The translations under genes and the position numbers were made by a program. Of a DNA stretch of 64,000 nucleotides, positions 45,652 through 55,262 are shown piece after piece. Location of the stretch: the NCBI RefSeq assembly GCF_024662015.1, contig NZ_CP102480.1, forward strand, positions 3,652,501 through 3,716,500, in the 5' to 3' direction. This DNA is from Nisaea acidiphila (GTDB taxonomy: Bacteria > Pseudomonadota > Alphaproteobacteria > Thalassobaculales > Thalassobaculaceae). The notes under the pieces were generated by a model. The model had not been told where the DNA came from. It searched no databases and worked only from the letters and a program-made list of their open reading frames with translations. Positions within the stretch are counted from its first letter, which is position 1; each line of letters opens with the position of its first letter.

Positions 45652-45858
45652 TTAGTGAAGCGCCTCTTCCCAGTCCCGGCGCCTGACCAGTACCGGATCC
45701 ATGTCCTGCTCCGACGGCAGGAAGACCCAGAGGCCGACTTCCGGCGAGTTCGGGTCGTCATGACCGATCGCTTTGCTGATCTTGCCGACGCGATTGTAAA
45801 GCAATGTATGAATGTCGCCGGTATACCGGGCGATCTGGCCGTCCGTTCCTAGATTCAT
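45652..45858 (-). CDS. Small hypothetical protein
   Basis: A 68-residue soluble, acidic protein (MNLGTDGQIARYTG to RRDWEEALH). The ATG at 45858 has GGAGGTGG four bases upstream, one of the best ribosome binding sites in the window, and a strong terminator follows the stop. Both support a real gene. The frame extends upstream to 46023 but without similar support. The family is not recognised. The conserved-looking PEVGLWVFLPSEQDMDPV segment may form the core. Confidence 0.72.
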   Translation of the reverse strand: MNLGTDGQIARYTGDIHTLLYNRVGKISKAIGHDDPNSPEVGLWVFLPSEQDMDPVLVRRRDWEEALH

Positions 45859-46373
45859 CACCACCTCCCACACCAAATGGTGCCGATAGTTGACGGAAAT
45901 CCGGGGCTTCCGTGAAGGCCGCCGCGTGGAAAAATGTTCGAAAAATAGAAAACCGGCGATCTGGATTTTGGCGTATGCGCTGTCAGGCGCGGGAAAGAAG
46001 CAAAAAGCGTCGAATCGTGTCATAGACCCCTATTTTTTTGCCAATTTGGGTGCGAATGCATGATTATGGTTAATTTTCATATTTATTGGTGACGGCTTGC
46101 GAGCCTCATACTCGCACTTGTCAGATGACAGATCCCACGACCGTGCCGCAGTCGAAATCGGGCCGCTGGACGTGCCTACTCCCAGGGCCGGGATCTGTTG
46201 ATTGCCATGGGCTTGTAAGAGAATTCGAAACCTCGTTCGTCTCGAATGCATCCGGCCTGCGGGCAAACAATACGAGCGCTCGGTGCTTCCGGCGAAGACG
46301 GGAGCGCGACTATAGACTTGCCCGATAGCACGGCTTCGCCCTTTACGCGCTCCGGCGCCGAGGATAAGAACCG
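45859..46373. other. Intergenic region upstream of mipZ
   Basis: About 515 bases without a supported gene. The left part is AT-rich (46030-46090) and probably holds promoters for the 68-residue gene and for mipZ. An 80-residue plus-strand frame at 46086 lacks a ribosome binding site and has no recognisable features. I see no known RNA. Confidence 0.5.
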
Positions 46374-47342
46374 ATGACGGTCTATTCGCGAGGTGAAGAA
46401 GTGAGCGACCAGTCCCAAGGGACGTCTCCAGCGGCGCCGGCGCCGCTCGGCCCGGCCGATCCGGCCACGGTGATCGTCTTTGGCAACGAGAAGGGCGGAT
46501 CCGGAAAATCGACCGGCTCCATGCATGTGATCGTGGCGCTTCTCAGGCTCGGCTTCAAGGTCGGTTCGCTTGATCTCGACATGCGGCAATGGACATTGAC
46601 CCGCTACCTTTCCAACCGCGCTGCCTCGATGAAGAATGAGGGCATCGACCTGCCGATGCCGATTCATGTCTTTCTCAGCCGCAGCAGCAAGCCTAACCGT
46701 TCCGAGGCGGAAGCCGAGGACCGGCAGCGTTGCGAAGCGGTGCTGAAGAAACTTCGCGCCGAATGCGATTTCGTTGTGGTCGACTGCCCGGGAACGGACA
46801 CTTACGTCGGCCGTGTCGCCCACGGGCACGCCGACAAGCTGGTGACGCCGATCAATGACAGTTTCATCGATCTCGACATGCTCGCGAACGTGGACGGCAA
46901 GACCGGAGAGATCATCAAGCCCAGCGTTTATGCCGAGATGGTCTGGGAAGCGCGCAAGCAGCGCGCGGTGCGTGACGGGGGCAGCCTCGACTGGATTGTG
47001 ATGCGCAACCGGCTTTCCAGCTTGGCCGCGCGCAACAAGCAGGAAATGGAGCGGGTCGTGGGTGTGCTCGCCAAGCGGATCGGTTTCCGCGTCGCGCCCG
47101 GTTTCAGCGAACGCGTGATTTTCCGCGAACTCTTCCTGCGCGGGCTCACCATGCTGGACGTGTTCGAGATCGGTGACAGCGGCAAGCCCCAGCTCTCCCA
47201 TGTCGCCGCCCGGCAGGAGGTGCGCGGTCTGTTAAATGCGTTGCAGCTTCCGAACCGGACACCCACCCCGCATGACCGGTCTGCCGAATACGAGGCGATC
47301 GAGTCGCCGCCCCTAATGGGCGAAGATGCTTCCGAAGACTGA
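46374..47342 (+). CDS. mipZ: Division-plane positioning ATPase MipZ
   Basis: A 322-residue ParA/MinD-superfamily ATPase. The deviant Walker A motif KGGSGKST lies at residues 40-47, followed by VGSLDLDMRQWTLTRYL, FVVVDCPGTDTYVGRVAH (Walker B) and DWIVMRNRLSSL. The MRQ/TRY segment and the ERVIFRELFLRGLTMLD region mark MipZ, which forms a gradient from ParB-marked poles and blocks FtsZ assembly except at mid-cell. GAGGATAA precedes the ATG. No min genes are in the window, in line with a MipZ-based alphaproteobacterium. Confidence 0.93.
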   Translation: MTVYSRGEEVSDQSQGTSPAAPAPLGPADPATVIVFGNEKGGSGKSTGSMHVIVALLRLGFKVGSLDLDMRQWTLTRYLSNRAASMKNEGIDLPMPIHVFLSRSSKPNRSEAEAEDRQRCEAVLKKLRAECDFVVVDCPGTDTYVGRVAHGHADKLVTPINDSFIDLDMLANVDGKTGEIIKPSVYAEMVWEARKQRAVRDGGSLDWIVMRNRLSSLAARNKQEMERVVGVLAKRIGFRVAPGFSERVIFRELFLRGLTMLDVFEIGDSGKPQLSHVAARQEVRGLLNALQLPNRTPTPHDRSAEYEAIESPPLMGEDASED

Positions 47343-47358
47343 TCCGAGAGTGGATTTC

Positions 47359-47763
47359 ATGAGTGAGACCGTCGGACTGAACCATCTCGGGCTTTCGGTC
47401 CGGGATCTGGATGAGACAACGCGCTTCTTTGTTGAGGTGCTTGGCTGGGAGGAGCTGGCGCGGGACGAGAGTTATCCGCGTAATGCGGTGACGGACGGGA
47501 ACCTGCGGCTCACCCTCTGGCAGGTCGATCACAGCAATGAGGTGGTGGATTTCGACCGCCGTGCCAATATCGGCCTGCATCACCTCGCCATGGAAATGCC
47601 GAGCGAGGAGGCCCTCGATACTATCGCCGGGCGGGTGAGGGGGTGGCCGGGCGTCGTCGTCGAATTCATGCCGGAGCCTCTTGGCGGAGGACCGCGCAAG
47701 CATATGATGTTCCGCGAACCCGGCGGCATCCGGCTTGAGCTGATCTGGCCCGGGAGCGCCTGA
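47359..47763 (+). CDS. Glyoxalase/VOC-family protein
   Basis: A 134-residue vicinal oxygen chelate protein. It starts GLNHLGLSVRDLDETTRFFVEVLGWEEL, the usual first beta-alpha-beta module with metal-binding His, and ends with HMMFREPGGIRLELIWPG, where the Glu is the last metal ligand. NIGLHHLAMEMP supplies a second His. It may be a dioxygenase, lyase or resistance protein; substrate unknown. I chose the ATG at 47359, since the ATG at 47326 overlaps mipZ and adds non-family residues. Confidence 0.84.
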   Translation: MSETVGLNHLGLSVRDLDETTRFFVEVLGWEELARDESYPRNAVTDGNLRLTLWQVDHSNEVVDFDRRANIGLHHLAMEMPSEEALDTIAGRVRGWPGVVVEFMPEPLGGGPRKHMMFREPGGIRLELIWPGSA

Positions 47764-47776
47764 GCCGGACCCGGCG

Positions 47777-48268
47777 TCAGCGCCAGCTCGATGCGGCGGC
47801 GAGGTCTGTCAGTCGCTCGCTGCTGAGTTCGAAATCGGCGGCCTGATACTGTCGGCTGCCGATATGGTGGTAGAAATTGATTGCGGTCTTGTTGGCCGGC
47901 AGGCACTGCCAGACCAGCCAGGCCCCTTCGCGGGCGATGGTCTCCGCTGCCACCGCTGCGATCAGCGCACGACCCGCACCGCTTCCGCGCGCCCTGTTCT
48001 CGACGAAAAGGTCCAGCATATGAATGCCGGGCGTACCGAGGCCGACATTGAAACTGTCGATAAAGAGCGTGTAGCCGATCAGGTCGGATCCCGACTCGGC
48101 AACAATTCCGTCGAACCTCTTGGAGAGGCCGAAACCGTACTTCAGCACGTCGTCCGGACCGAAGGGCGGTGGTGGCATCCCTTCGTGTGCCGAGAGTTCG
48201 GCCGCCATCTCGGCAACGCGTTCGGCATCGCTCTCTTGAAGTGCCCGGATTGCGAAGTCCATGCCCAT
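47777..48268 (-). CDS. GNAT-family N-acetyltransferase
   Basis: A 163-residue GNAT protein. The core shows IRALQESDAERVAEMAAELSAHEG at the N-terminus, GIHMLDLFVENRARGSGAGRALIAAVA with the acetyl-CoA loop (RxxGxG type) near residues 85-110, and LPANKTAINFYHHIG near 125. It resembles spermidine/amino-acid acetyltransferases of the SAT-like group. Substrate not known. It is convergent with the VOC gene. Confidence 0.85.
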   Translation of the reverse strand: MGMDFAIRALQESDAERVAEMAAELSAHEGMPPPPFGPDDVLKYGFGLSKRFDGIVAESGSDLIGYTLFIDSFNVGLGTPGIHMLDLFVENRARGSGAGRALIAAVAAETIAREGAWLVWQCLPANKTAINFYHHIGSRQYQAADFELSSERLTDLAAASSWR

Positions 48269-48366
48269 CTCCCTGCGACAGACGGAAATTCGAACGGCCG
48301 CAGGCTGGAATCCGGCGGCGGCAATGCAACATAATGCTAAAGCGAAGAGGATGTGAAACGGCCAGC

Positions 48367-49107
48367 ATGAGCACGCGCAATAAGGACAAAGGCACTCTGG
48401 AGCGACAGGAGCGGCAGGGCGGAGCGGTTTCGAGCCAGTCCGATATCGACGCCTTCTTGCGCCAGGTTCGCGCGCGGCCAGCTCAAGCGCCGTCGGAGAA
48501 GCCGGGCAGACTGGTCTTCGCGATGGATGCGACCGCGAGCCGCGAGCCGAGCTGGGACCGGGCCTGCCAGATCCAGGGCGAGATGTTTTCGGAAACCTCG
48601 GCGCTGGGCGGACTGTCCGTACAACTCGCCTACTACCGCGGGTTCGGAGAATTTAAGGCTAGCCCGTGGCTGACCGAGACGGCGAAATTGCTCCGGGAAA
48701 TGACCGGGGTGTTCTGTCTTGGCGGGCAGACTCAGATCGGCCGCCTTTTGAAGCATGTCATCGCCGAGACGAAGAAGGAGCGCGTACAGGCCGTTGTCTT
48801 CGTCGGGGATGCCTTCGAGGAGGATATTGACGCCGTGTGTTATCAAGCGGGCGAGCTCGGTGTTCTGGGCGTGCCGGTTTTCGTCTTTCACGAAGGCGGC
48901 GACCCTCTGGCGCGGCGGGCGTTCGAGCAGATAGCGCGTTTGACCAAGGGCGCGTGCTGTCCGTTCGACGGCAGCAGCGCGCAGCAATTGCGCGATCTGC
49001 TCGGTGCGGTAGCGGTTTATGCAGCCGGCGGCCGAAAGGCCCTGCAGAATTTTTCCGAACGGCGCGGCGGCGCCGCCTTACAGTTGACCCACCGTTTCGG
49101 GCGCTGA
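48367..49107 (+). CDS. VWA-like domain protein
   Basis: A 246-residue cytoplasmic protein. After a polar N-terminus it shows [18 protein letters not shown] near residues 47-64, where D-x-T-x-S forms a MIDAS-like metal site, then [14 protein letters not shown] and [11 protein letters not shown], the pattern of a von Willebrand A fold. The [27 protein letters not shown] tail continues the fold. It is 25 bases upstream of a membrane J-domain gene, and the pair probably works together, but in what process is unknown. Confidence 0.78.
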   Translation: MSTRNKDKGTLERQERQGGAVSSQSDIDAFLRQVRARPAQAPSEKPGRLVFAMDATASREPSWDRACQIQGEMFSETSALGGLSVQLAYYRGFGEFKASPWLTETAKLLREMTGVFCLGGQTQIGRLLKHVIAETKKERVQAVVFVGDAFEEDIDAVCYQAGELGVLGVPVFVFHEGGDPLARRAFEQIARLTKGACCPFDGSSAQQLRDLLGAVAVYAAGGRKALQNFSERRGGAALQLTHRFGR

Positions 49108-49132
49108 TGCCGGAGCACGGGAGGAGAACCAC

Positions 49133-49852
49133 GTGCAATTCCTGATCTTGGGTGCCAGCGTTGCCGTCGGACTCGGACTGATCGGCTACTGGTTCCTCAA
49201 CGCCGACCCTGCGAAGATCCGCTCGACCGCGAAATGGGTTGCGATCGTGCTCGGTGCGCTCGCGCTGGTCGCGCTCATCATTTTCCGGCGCTTCGACTGG
49301 TTGATGTACGCGGGGCTTGTCGGCGTGCCCTTTCTGTTGCGGGCGAGCGCTTTGTTCGGCCGCTTCCGCAATGCGGTCAAGGCGGCGCGTGGCCCTTCGT
49401 CTGGGCAGAGCAGCTCAGTGCGCACCGCGACTCTCGCCATGACCCTCGACCACGACAGTGGCGGGATCGACGGGGAGATCCTGCGCGGCCGCTTCACCGG
49501 AGCGAGCCTTTCCCGGCTTTCGCTTCACGAACTGCTGGAACTGCTCGAGGATTGCAGCCGCAACGATCCGCAATCGGTCGCGGTGCTGGAGAGTTATCTC
49601 GATTCTGCCCACGGGTCGGACTGGCGATCGGAAGCGGGGGAAGGCGCGCGGCAGCGACCGGGCGATGACGATTCCGGCGCCATGAGCCGGACCCGGGCAC
49701 TGGAGATACTCGGGCTCGAGGAAGGAGCGGACGAGACCGCGATTCGTGAGGCGCACCGGCGGCTTATGATGGTCAATCACCCGGACCGCGGCGGTTCGGA
49801 CTACCTTGCGGCGCAGATCAACGAGGCGAAAGACGTTCTGCTCGGGCATTGA
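49133..49852 (+). CDS. Membrane-anchored J-domain protein (DjlA/TIM14-like)
   Basis: A 239-residue protein. Two or three N-terminal hydrophobic helices ([50 protein letters not shown]) are followed by a linker and a C-terminal J domain (about residues 185-238: [25 protein letters not shown] then [23 protein letters not shown]). The HPD motif is intact, so it can stimulate DnaK ATPase at the membrane. A GTG start is preceded by GGAGGAG. It pairs with the VWA-like gene. Confidence 0.86.
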   Translation: MQFLILGASVAVGLGLIGYWFLNADPAKIRSTAKWVAIVLGALALVALIIFRRFDWLMYAGLVGVPFLLRASALFGRFRNAVKAARGPSSGQSSSVRTATLAMTLDHDSGGIDGEILRGRFTGASLSRLSLHELLELLEDCSRNDPQSVAVLESYLDSAHGSDWRSEAGEGARQRPGDDDSGAMSRTRALEILGLEEGADETAIREAHRRLMMVNHPDRGGSDYLAAQINEAKDVLLGH

Positions 49853-49958
49853 GCCAAGCGAACCTTGCGGATTTTGCCGGATATGTGCCAATAACCATGC
49901 GCTCCGCCAAAACAGATATGCGGAGCGGCGTATCCAGATAACGATTTGAGGATCAGAT

Positions 49959-50828
49959 ATGCCAGTGCCGGTTCGGAAGGCGATCTTCCCGGTTGGAGGG
50001 CTTGGCACGCGCTTTCTTCCGGCGACCAAGTCGATGCCGAAGGAAATGCTCCCGGTTGTCGACAAGCCGCTCATTCAGTACGCCGTTGAAGAGGCCCGCG
50101 CGGCGGGGATCGAAGAGTTCATCTTCGTGACCGGACGCGGAAAGTCCGCGATCGAGGACCACTTCGATCATGCCTTTGAGCTTCAATCGATGTTGACCGA
50201 TCGGGACAAGAAGGACGCGCTCAAGGTCGTCGAGGCGACGATCCCGTCGCCCGGCCAGTTTTCCTATACCCGTCAGCAGGAGCCGCTCGGACTCGGTCAC
50301 GCGGTCTGGTGTGCGCGGAACTTCGTCGGCATGGAGCCGGTCGCCGTGCTGCTCGCGGACGACCTGATTCTGAACGGTGCCGGCTGCCTGAAGCAGATGG
50401 TCGACGCTTATAACGAGGTCGGCGGCAACATGGTCGCGATCATGGAGGTCTCGAAGGAAGAGACCCAGTCCTACGGCGTCATTGCCCCGGGCGAAACCAA
50501 GGGGCGGATGATCGAGGTGCGCGGCCTTGTCGAGAAGCCGAAGCCCGAGGACGCGCCGTCGAACTATGCCGTCGTCGGCCGCTACATCCTGCAGCCGAAA
50601 GTGTTCGAGGACCTGGCGCGGTTCGACAAGGGCGCGGGCGGCGAGATCCAGCTCACCGACGCTTTGGCTCGCCAGCTCGGCCTGCAGCCCTTCAATGGTT
50701 ATCTCTTCGAAGGCACCCGCTACGACTGCGGGAACAAGGTCGGCTTTCTCGAAGCCAATATCGCCTTTGCCCTCGACCGACCGGACATGGCCGATGCCGT
50801 CCGGGCTTTTCTGAAGAATTACGCCTGA
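49959..50828 (+). CDS. galU: UTP--glucose-1-phosphate uridylyltransferase GalU
   Basis: A 289-residue nucleotidyltransferase making UDP-glucose from glucose-1-phosphate and UTP. It has KAIFPVGGLGTRFLPATKSMPKEMLPVVDKP in pieces at the N-terminus, EFIFVTGRGKSAIEDHFD near 50, PLGLGHAVWCARNF near 108, VLLADDLILNG near 128 and the late YDCGNKVGFLEANI. These are all GalU signatures. It heads a co-directional galU-ugd-phosphomannomutase run for UDP-sugar supply to surface polysaccharide. Confidence 0.95.
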   Translation: MPVPVRKAIFPVGGLGTRFLPATKSMPKEMLPVVDKPLIQYAVEEARAAGIEEFIFVTGRGKSAIEDHFDHAFELQSMLTDRDKKDALKVVEATIPSPGQFSYTRQQEPLGLGHAVWCARNFVGMEPVAVLLADDLILNGAGCLKQMVDAYNEVGGNMVAIMEVSKEETQSYGVIAPGETKGRMIEVRGLVEKPKPEDAPSNYAVVGRYILQPKVFEDLARFDKGAGGEIQLTDALARQLGLQPFNGYLFEGTRYDCGNKVGFLEANIAFALDRPDMADAVRAFLKNYA

Positions 50829-50843
50829 TAACGGAGCGAATTC

Positions 50844-52172
50844 ATGCGTATTGCGATGATCGGTACCGGCTATGTCGGCCTGGTGTCCGGAGCCTGCTTT
50901 TCGGAGTTCGGCATTGACGTCGTCTGCGTCGATAAGGACGAGGTCAAGATCTCCCGCCTCGATCGCGGAGAGATTCCGATCTTCGAGCCGGGGCTCGACG
51001 ATCTGGTGGCGAACAATGTGCGGGCCGGACGGCTGACTTTCACGACCGACCTGAAATCGGCGGTCAAGGACGCCGATGCCGTCTTCATCGCCGTCGGAAC
51101 CCCGACCCGCCGGGGCGACGGCCATGCGGATCTGTCCTACGTTTACGGCGCGGCAAAGGAAATCGCCGAGGCGATGGACGGCTATACCGTCGTCGTCACC
51201 AAGTCGACGGTGCCGGTCGGTACCGGACGTGAGGTTGCGAAGATCATCCGCGAGACCCGGCCGGACGCGGATTTCGACGTCTGTTCCAATCCGGAGTTCC
51301 TGCGCGAGGGCGCAGCGATCAGTGACTTCATGCGCCCGGACCGGGTGGTGATCGGCACCGAGAGCGAGCGGGCCCAGGAAGTGATGCGGGCGATCTACCG
51401 GCCGCTTTACCTGATCGAGACCCCGATCGTCTTCACCACGCTGCAGACCAGCGAGCTGATCAAATACGCGGCGAACACCTTCCTCGCGACCAAGATCACC
51501 TTCATCAACGAGGTCGCCGATCTCTGCGAGCAGGTCGGCGCGGACGTGCACGACGTTGCCCGCGGTATCGGCCTCGACGGCCGGATCGGGCGCAAGTTCC
51601 TGCATCCGGGGCCGGGCTACGGCGGCTCCTGTTTCCCGAAGGACACGCTGGCCCTGGTGAAAACCGCGCAGGACTACAAGGCGCCGCTGCGCATCATCGA
51701 GACGGTCGTCGATATAAACGACAAGCGCAAGAAGCAGATGGCCGAGAAGATTATCTCGGCCTGCGGCGGCTCCGTGTCCGGCAAGACAGTCGCCGTGCTT
51801 GGCCTGACTTTCAAGCCGAATACCGACGACATGCGCGACAGTCCGAGCCTGGACATCGTACCGGCCCTGCAGGCTGCGGGCGCCAAGGTGAAAGCCTACG
51901 ATCCGGAAGGCATGCGGGAAGCGCGCGAGATGCTTCCGGATGTCGAGATGTGCGAGAGCGCCTATGACACGATGGACGGCGCCGACGCCGTTTCCATCGT
52001 CACCGAGTGGAACGAGTTCCGGGCGCTCGATCTCGAACGGGCCAAGAAGCTGATGAAGCAGCCGGTGATGGTGGATCTGCGCAACGTCTACAATCCAGAA
52101 GACATGCGGAAAGCCGGCTTCGAATATGTTTGCGTCGGACGCGGTACAACAGAAGCGGAGGCTCCGAAATGA
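50844..52172 (+). CDS. ugd: UDP-glucose 6-dehydrogenase
   Basis: A 442-residue enzyme that oxidises UDP-glucose to UDP-glucuronate with two NAD+. The NAD motif [17 protein letters not shown] lies at residues 7-23, [13 protein letters not shown] near 78, [24 protein letters not shown] near 152, the hinge helix [20 protein letters not shown] near 205 and catalytic Cys in [13 protein letters not shown] near 260. The C-terminal [17 protein letters not shown] completes it. It starts 15 bases after galU. Confidence 0.95.
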   Translation: MRIAMIGTGYVGLVSGACFSEFGIDVVCVDKDEVKISRLDRGEIPIFEPGLDDLVANNVRAGRLTFTTDLKSAVKDADAVFIAVGTPTRRGDGHADLSYVYGAAKEIAEAMDGYTVVVTKSTVPVGTGREVAKIIRETRPDADFDVCSNPEFLREGAAISDFMRPDRVVIGTESERAQEVMRAIYRPLYLIETPIVFTTLQTSELIKYAANTFLATKITFINEVADLCEQVGADVHDVARGIGLDGRIGRKFLHPGPGYGGSCFPKDTLALVKTAQDYKAPLRIIETVVDINDKRKKQMAEKIISACGGSVSGKTVAVLGLTFKPNTDDMRDSPSLDIVPALQAAGAKVKAYDPEGMREAREMLPDVEMCESAYDTMDGADAVSIVTEWNEFRALDLERAKKLMKQPVMVDLRNVYNPEDMRKAGFEYVCVGRGTTEAEAPK

Positions 52173-53551
52173 GCGCGCATCAGTTTCCGCCGACCATTCT
52201 GCGTGAGTACGATGTCCGCGGGGTCATTGGCGAGACCCTGACCGCGGATGACGCGCGCGCCCTCGGGCGCGCGTTTGGAACCCGAGTGGTCCGCAACGGT
52301 GGCACGAGGGTCTCGGTCGGCCGGGACGGGCGGGTGAGTTCGCCGGAGATGGAAGCGGCGGTGATCGAGGGGCTGATGGCATGCGGCCTCAAGGTCTTCC
52401 GGCTCGGCGGCTGCGCGACGCCGATGCTCTATTACTCGGTCTATGCGCTCGAGACCGACGGCGGGATCATGATCACCGGATCGCACAATCCGCCGAACTA
52501 TAATGGCTTTAAGATGATGCTGGGCACGGGGCCGTTCTTCGGCGCCGATATCCAGGATCTCGGCCGCATCGCGGCGGAAGGCGACTACGAGAGCGGCGAG
52601 GGTTCGGCCGAGGAGGCCGACATTCTCGACGGGTATGTCGACCGGCTTCTGCGGGACGTCAATATGGGGCGTCAGCTCCGTATCGTCTGGGATTGCGGCA
52701 ACGGCGCCGCCGGACCGTCGGTCAACCAGGTCTGCATGCGCCTTCCGTCCAATCACAAGGTGCTGTTCCCGGAAGTCGACGGCACCTTCCCGAACCACCA
52801 TCCCGATCCGACCGTGCCGGAGAACCTCGAAGACCTCGTCGCCGAGGTGGCCGAGCGCAAGGCGGATCTCGGCATTGCCTTCGATGGCGACGGCGACCGG
52901 ATCGGCGTCATCGATGACAAGGGCCGGGTGCTCTGGGGCGACCAGCTGCTGACGGTGCTGGCCGAGGACGTGCTGAAGGACCAGCCGGGCGCCACGATCA
53001 TCGCCGACGTGAAGGCGAGTCAGGTGCTGTTCGACAAGGTGGCCGAGTTCGGCGGCAAGCCGCTGATGTGGCGTACCGGCCATTCCCTGATCAAGACCAA
53101 GATGGCGGAGACCGGCGCGCCGCTCGCCGGCGAGATGAGCGGGCACATCTTCTTCAAGGACCGCTATTACGGCTTCGACGACGCGCTCTATGCCGCTATC
53201 CGGCTGATCGAGGGGCTGAGCCATCGCGATGAGCCGCTCTCGGCGATCCGGGACGCGCTGCCGCAGGTCATGAACACGCCGGAAATGCGCTTCCAGTGCG
53301 ACGATACCCGCAAGTTCGCGGTGGTCGATGAGGTCAAGGCCTGGCTGGACGGCAAGGACGGCATCGAGGTCTCCGATGCCGACGGTGTCCGGGTCAACAC
53401 GCCGGACGGCTGGTGGCTGCTCCGCGCCTCCAATACGCAGGATGTGCTTGTGGCACGTTGCGAGTCCGAGACGGAAGACGGTCTGGAACGGCTGAAGGTA
53501 CAGCTCCGCGAGGCGCTGACCGCAGTGGGTGAGACTTCACCGGATATCTGA
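52169..53551 (+). CDS. Phosphomannomutase/phosphoglucomutase
   Basis: A 460-residue alpha-D-phosphohexomutase (AlgC/ManB type) that interconverts 6- and 1-phosphates of mannose or glucose. It begins [19 protein letters not shown], has the active-site phosphoserine in [13 protein letters not shown] near residue 108, the metal loop [12 protein letters not shown] near 240, the sugar-binding [11 protein letters not shown] near 322 and the phosphate-binding RASNTQDVL near 425. The ATG overlaps the ugd stop by four bases. It supplies glucose-1-phosphate or mannose-1-phosphate to the neighbouring pathway. Confidence 0.92.
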   Translation: MSAHQFPPTILREYDVRGVIGETLTADDARALGRAFGTRVVRNGGTRVSVGRDGRVSSPEMEAAVIEGLMACGLKVFRLGGCATPMLYYSVYALETDGGIMITGSHNPPNYNGFKMMLGTGPFFGADIQDLGRIAAEGDYESGEGSAEEADILDGYVDRLLRDVNMGRQLRIVWDCGNGAAGPSVNQVCMRLPSNHKVLFPEVDGTFPNHHPDPTVPENLEDLVAEVAERKADLGIAFDGDGDRIGVIDDKGRVLWGDQLLTVLAEDVLKDQPGATIIADVKASQVLFDKVAEFGGKPLMWRTGHSLIKTKMAETGAPLAGEMSGHIFFKDRYYGFDDALYAAIRLIEGLSHRDEPLSAIRDALPQVMNTPEMRFQCDDTRKFAVVDEVKAWLDGKDGIEVSDADGVRVNTPDGWWLLRASNTQDVLVARCESETEDGLERLKVQLREALTAVGETSPDI

Positions 53552-53575
53552 GAAACCTGATCTGAACTTTGGGGG

Positions 53576-53608
53576 GCGCCGTCCGGAATGCCGGGCGGCG
53601 CTTTTCTT
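53576..53608 (+). terminator. Intrinsic terminator after the galU-ugd-mutase genes
   Basis: GCGCCGTCCGG at 53576-53586 pairs with CCGGGCGGCGC at 53591-53601 (one G-U pair) around a four-base loop and is followed by TTTTCTT. The T-run touches the end of the convergent carboxypeptidase gene. Confidence 0.82.
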
Positions 53609-54854
53609 ATCCGCCTGCCGGAATGGTGGCGACTTCCTCGCCGGTATCTCCGGGGACCGGGACGCAGGGCACGTGTTTGCGCGCGAGCAGGGCGCAGGCG
53701 TTGCGGGCGCCCGCTTCGCTGAGGCCGATGATGCGGGAGCGGAAGACGGTGCCGTGGTCTCGGGTGATCTGCTCGACGGAGTCGGTGGAGGCCGCAAGCG
53801 CTGCCTTCAGATGCGTGCGGGCGGTCCTGATCATCTGTTCGGCGGGGCCACGGCTGGAATAGGCGCCGACCTGGATGCCCCAGTCGCCCTCAGTCAGATC
53901 GCCGCCACCGGCGGAGCCCTGCAGCACGTCATCGGTAATCGCGCTCTGCGCTGCGGCGAGCTGAACCGTGGGGGCCGTTCCCGGGACCGGCCGGGCGACC
54001 GGGATCGGGGCGGGGGCCCGGTTGCGCGCGATCCGGATGGCTTTCCTGAAACCGCGGTTGAGCAGCGAAACCATGTGCTTGTCGCGTGACTTCGCGGTGC
54101 GGCCGCCGAACACGACGGCGATGACGTGGTGGCCGTCCTTTTGCACGGAGGAGACCAGGTTGAAGCCCGAGGCGCGGGTATAGCCGGTCTTGATCCCGTC
54201 GGTGCCGGAATAGCGGCCGAGAAGATTGTTGTGGTTCTTGTAGGTCCGCCCGTTGAAGGTGAATTTCTTGGTCTTGAAGTAGTGGTAATACTGCGGGAAG
54301 TCGCGCTGGATCCGCAGGCCGAGCTTCGCCATGTCGCGGGCGGTGCTTTTCTGACGGCGATTCGGCAGGCCGGAGGCGTTGCGGAAGGTGGTCCGCGTCA
54401 TGCCAAGATTATGCGCTTTCTTGGTCATCGCGATCGCGAAATGGACCTCGCTCTTCGCGAGATGCTCCGCCACCACGGTAGCCGCGTCGTTCGCGGATCG
54501 GGTGACCAGAGCGAGGATCGCGTCCCGCACCGACAAGGTCTGGCCCACGCGCAGGTCGATATTCGTCTCCGGCTGGCCGGCGGCGCGCTTGGAGACCTTC
54601 ATCCGGGTGCTCAGCGTGACCTTACCCCTCTCCAGCGCGTCGAAAAGCATGTAGAGGGTCATTATCTTGGTGAGGGAGGCGGGATAGTTCCTGGTATCCG
54701 CGTTCTTCGCGTAGAGCACATCCAGCGTTTCGGCATCCATGACGAAGGAGGCGTAGCGCGCCTCGGCTGTCGCCGTGGCGGCTAGCCAGACCGAGAAGGA
54801 GAGGGCGAGCATGCATAATGCCCTGCAGACACGCACTGTTACGCTTCGCGTCAT
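53607..54854 (-). CDS. D-alanyl-D-alanine carboxypeptidase (PBP5/6 family) with C-terminal SPOR domain
   Basis: A 415-residue exported enzyme trimming peptidoglycan pentapeptides. A signal peptide is visible (CRALCMLALSFSVWLAATATAEA). The active-site motifs are SLTK at 60-63, SAN at 120-122 and KTG at 222-224. A Pro/Ala linker leads to a SPOR domain (about 330-410, DWGIQVGAYSSRGPAEQMI and SRIIGLSEAGARNACALL), which binds denuded glycan at the septum. The standard PBP5 C-terminal amphipathic anchor is missing; the SPOR domain replaces it. Confidence 0.93.
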   Translation of the reverse strand: MTRSVTVRVCRALCMLALSFSVWLAATATAEARYASFVMDAETLDVLYAKNADTRNYPASLTKIMTLYMLFDALERGKVTLSTRMKVSKRAAGQPETNIDLRVGQTLSVRDAILALVTRSANDAATVVAEHLAKSEVHFAIAMTKKAHNLGMTRTTFRNASGLPNRRQKSTARDMAKLGLRIQRDFPQYYHYFKTKKFTFNGRTYKNHNNLLGRYSGTDGIKTGYTRASGFNLVSSVQKDGHHVIAVVFGGRTAKSRDKHMVSLLNRGFRKAIRIARNRAPAPIPVARPVPGTAPTVQLAAAQSAITDDVLQGSAGGGDLTEGDWGIQVGAYSSRGPAEQMIRTARTHLKAALAASTDSVEQITRDHGTVFRSRIIGLSEAGARNACALLARKHVPCVPVPGDTGEEVATIPAGG

Positions 54855-55066
54855 CTCTCCCCCAGATCCCTCGCAACGCCCTGAAGCGGTGCGGTTAGCC
54901 CTACCGAAAGTCTCCAGAATCTTAAGTATGAGCTTAGCTTTTGTCCATAAGTAATTGAATTGAAATTAAACCCATGGAGCTGAAGCTGTCCCCTTCCGTT
55001 TCGTAACAAAATATTCTTGCCGTCGAAGCCGTTAGAGGGAAAGGCCTTTTCCGATATGCGGCAGAT
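54855..55066. other. Leader between the carboxypeptidase and the phasin gene (left part)
   Basis: With the stretch up to 55262 this gap spans about 408 bases. The left half is AT-rich, contains no supported gene, and presumably holds the carboxypeptidase promoter. The right half carries the phasin promoter and two PhaR-like repeats listed separately. Confidence 0.45.
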
Positions 55067-55085
55067 TTTTGTGCGGTGCACAAAA
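55067..55085. promoter_or_regulatory. PhaR-like inverted repeat 1
   Basis: TTTTGTGC-GGT-GCACAAAA, a perfect inverted repeat with a three-base centre, eight bases upstream of the -35 element of the phasin promoter. The TGCGGTGCA core recurs at 55131 and 59115 and matches the general form of alphaproteobacterial PhaR sites. Confidence 0.6.
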
Positions 55086-55092
55086 TATTATC

Positions 55093-55120
55093 TTGACCTA
55101 CCGGCGCCATTCCCTATGTT
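55093..55120 (+). promoter_or_regulatory. Sigma-70 type promoter of the phasin gene
   Basis: -35 TTGACC at 55093-55098, 16-base spacer, -10 TATGTT at 55115-55120. It is bracketed by the two TGCGGTGCA inverted repeats, so a bound PhaR dimer on either side could block RNA polymerase. Confidence 0.65.
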
Positions 55121-55126
55121 AGAGGC

Positions 55127-55143
55127 ATGTTGCGGTGCAACAT
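55127..55143. promoter_or_regulatory. PhaR-like inverted repeat 2
   Basis: ATGTTGC-GGT-GCAACAT, a perfect inverted repeat just downstream of the -10 element, near the expected transcription start. It shares the TGCGGTGCA core with the copy at 55067. Confidence 0.6.
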
Positions 55144-55262
55144 AAGAGCGCGGACGACCCCTACGAGTTTGTGTCCGAGGGACAGATCGGCGGGCCCGTC
55201 ACGGCAATCGCCGAGAACAGTCGGCCCCTACAAAGAGTCAACAATGTGCAAGGAGAGTGAAC

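Noticed and set aside
46086-46328. 80-residue plus-strand frame in the mipZ leader
   Set aside because: No ribosome binding site, low-complexity Arg-rich end, no similarity to a family I know.
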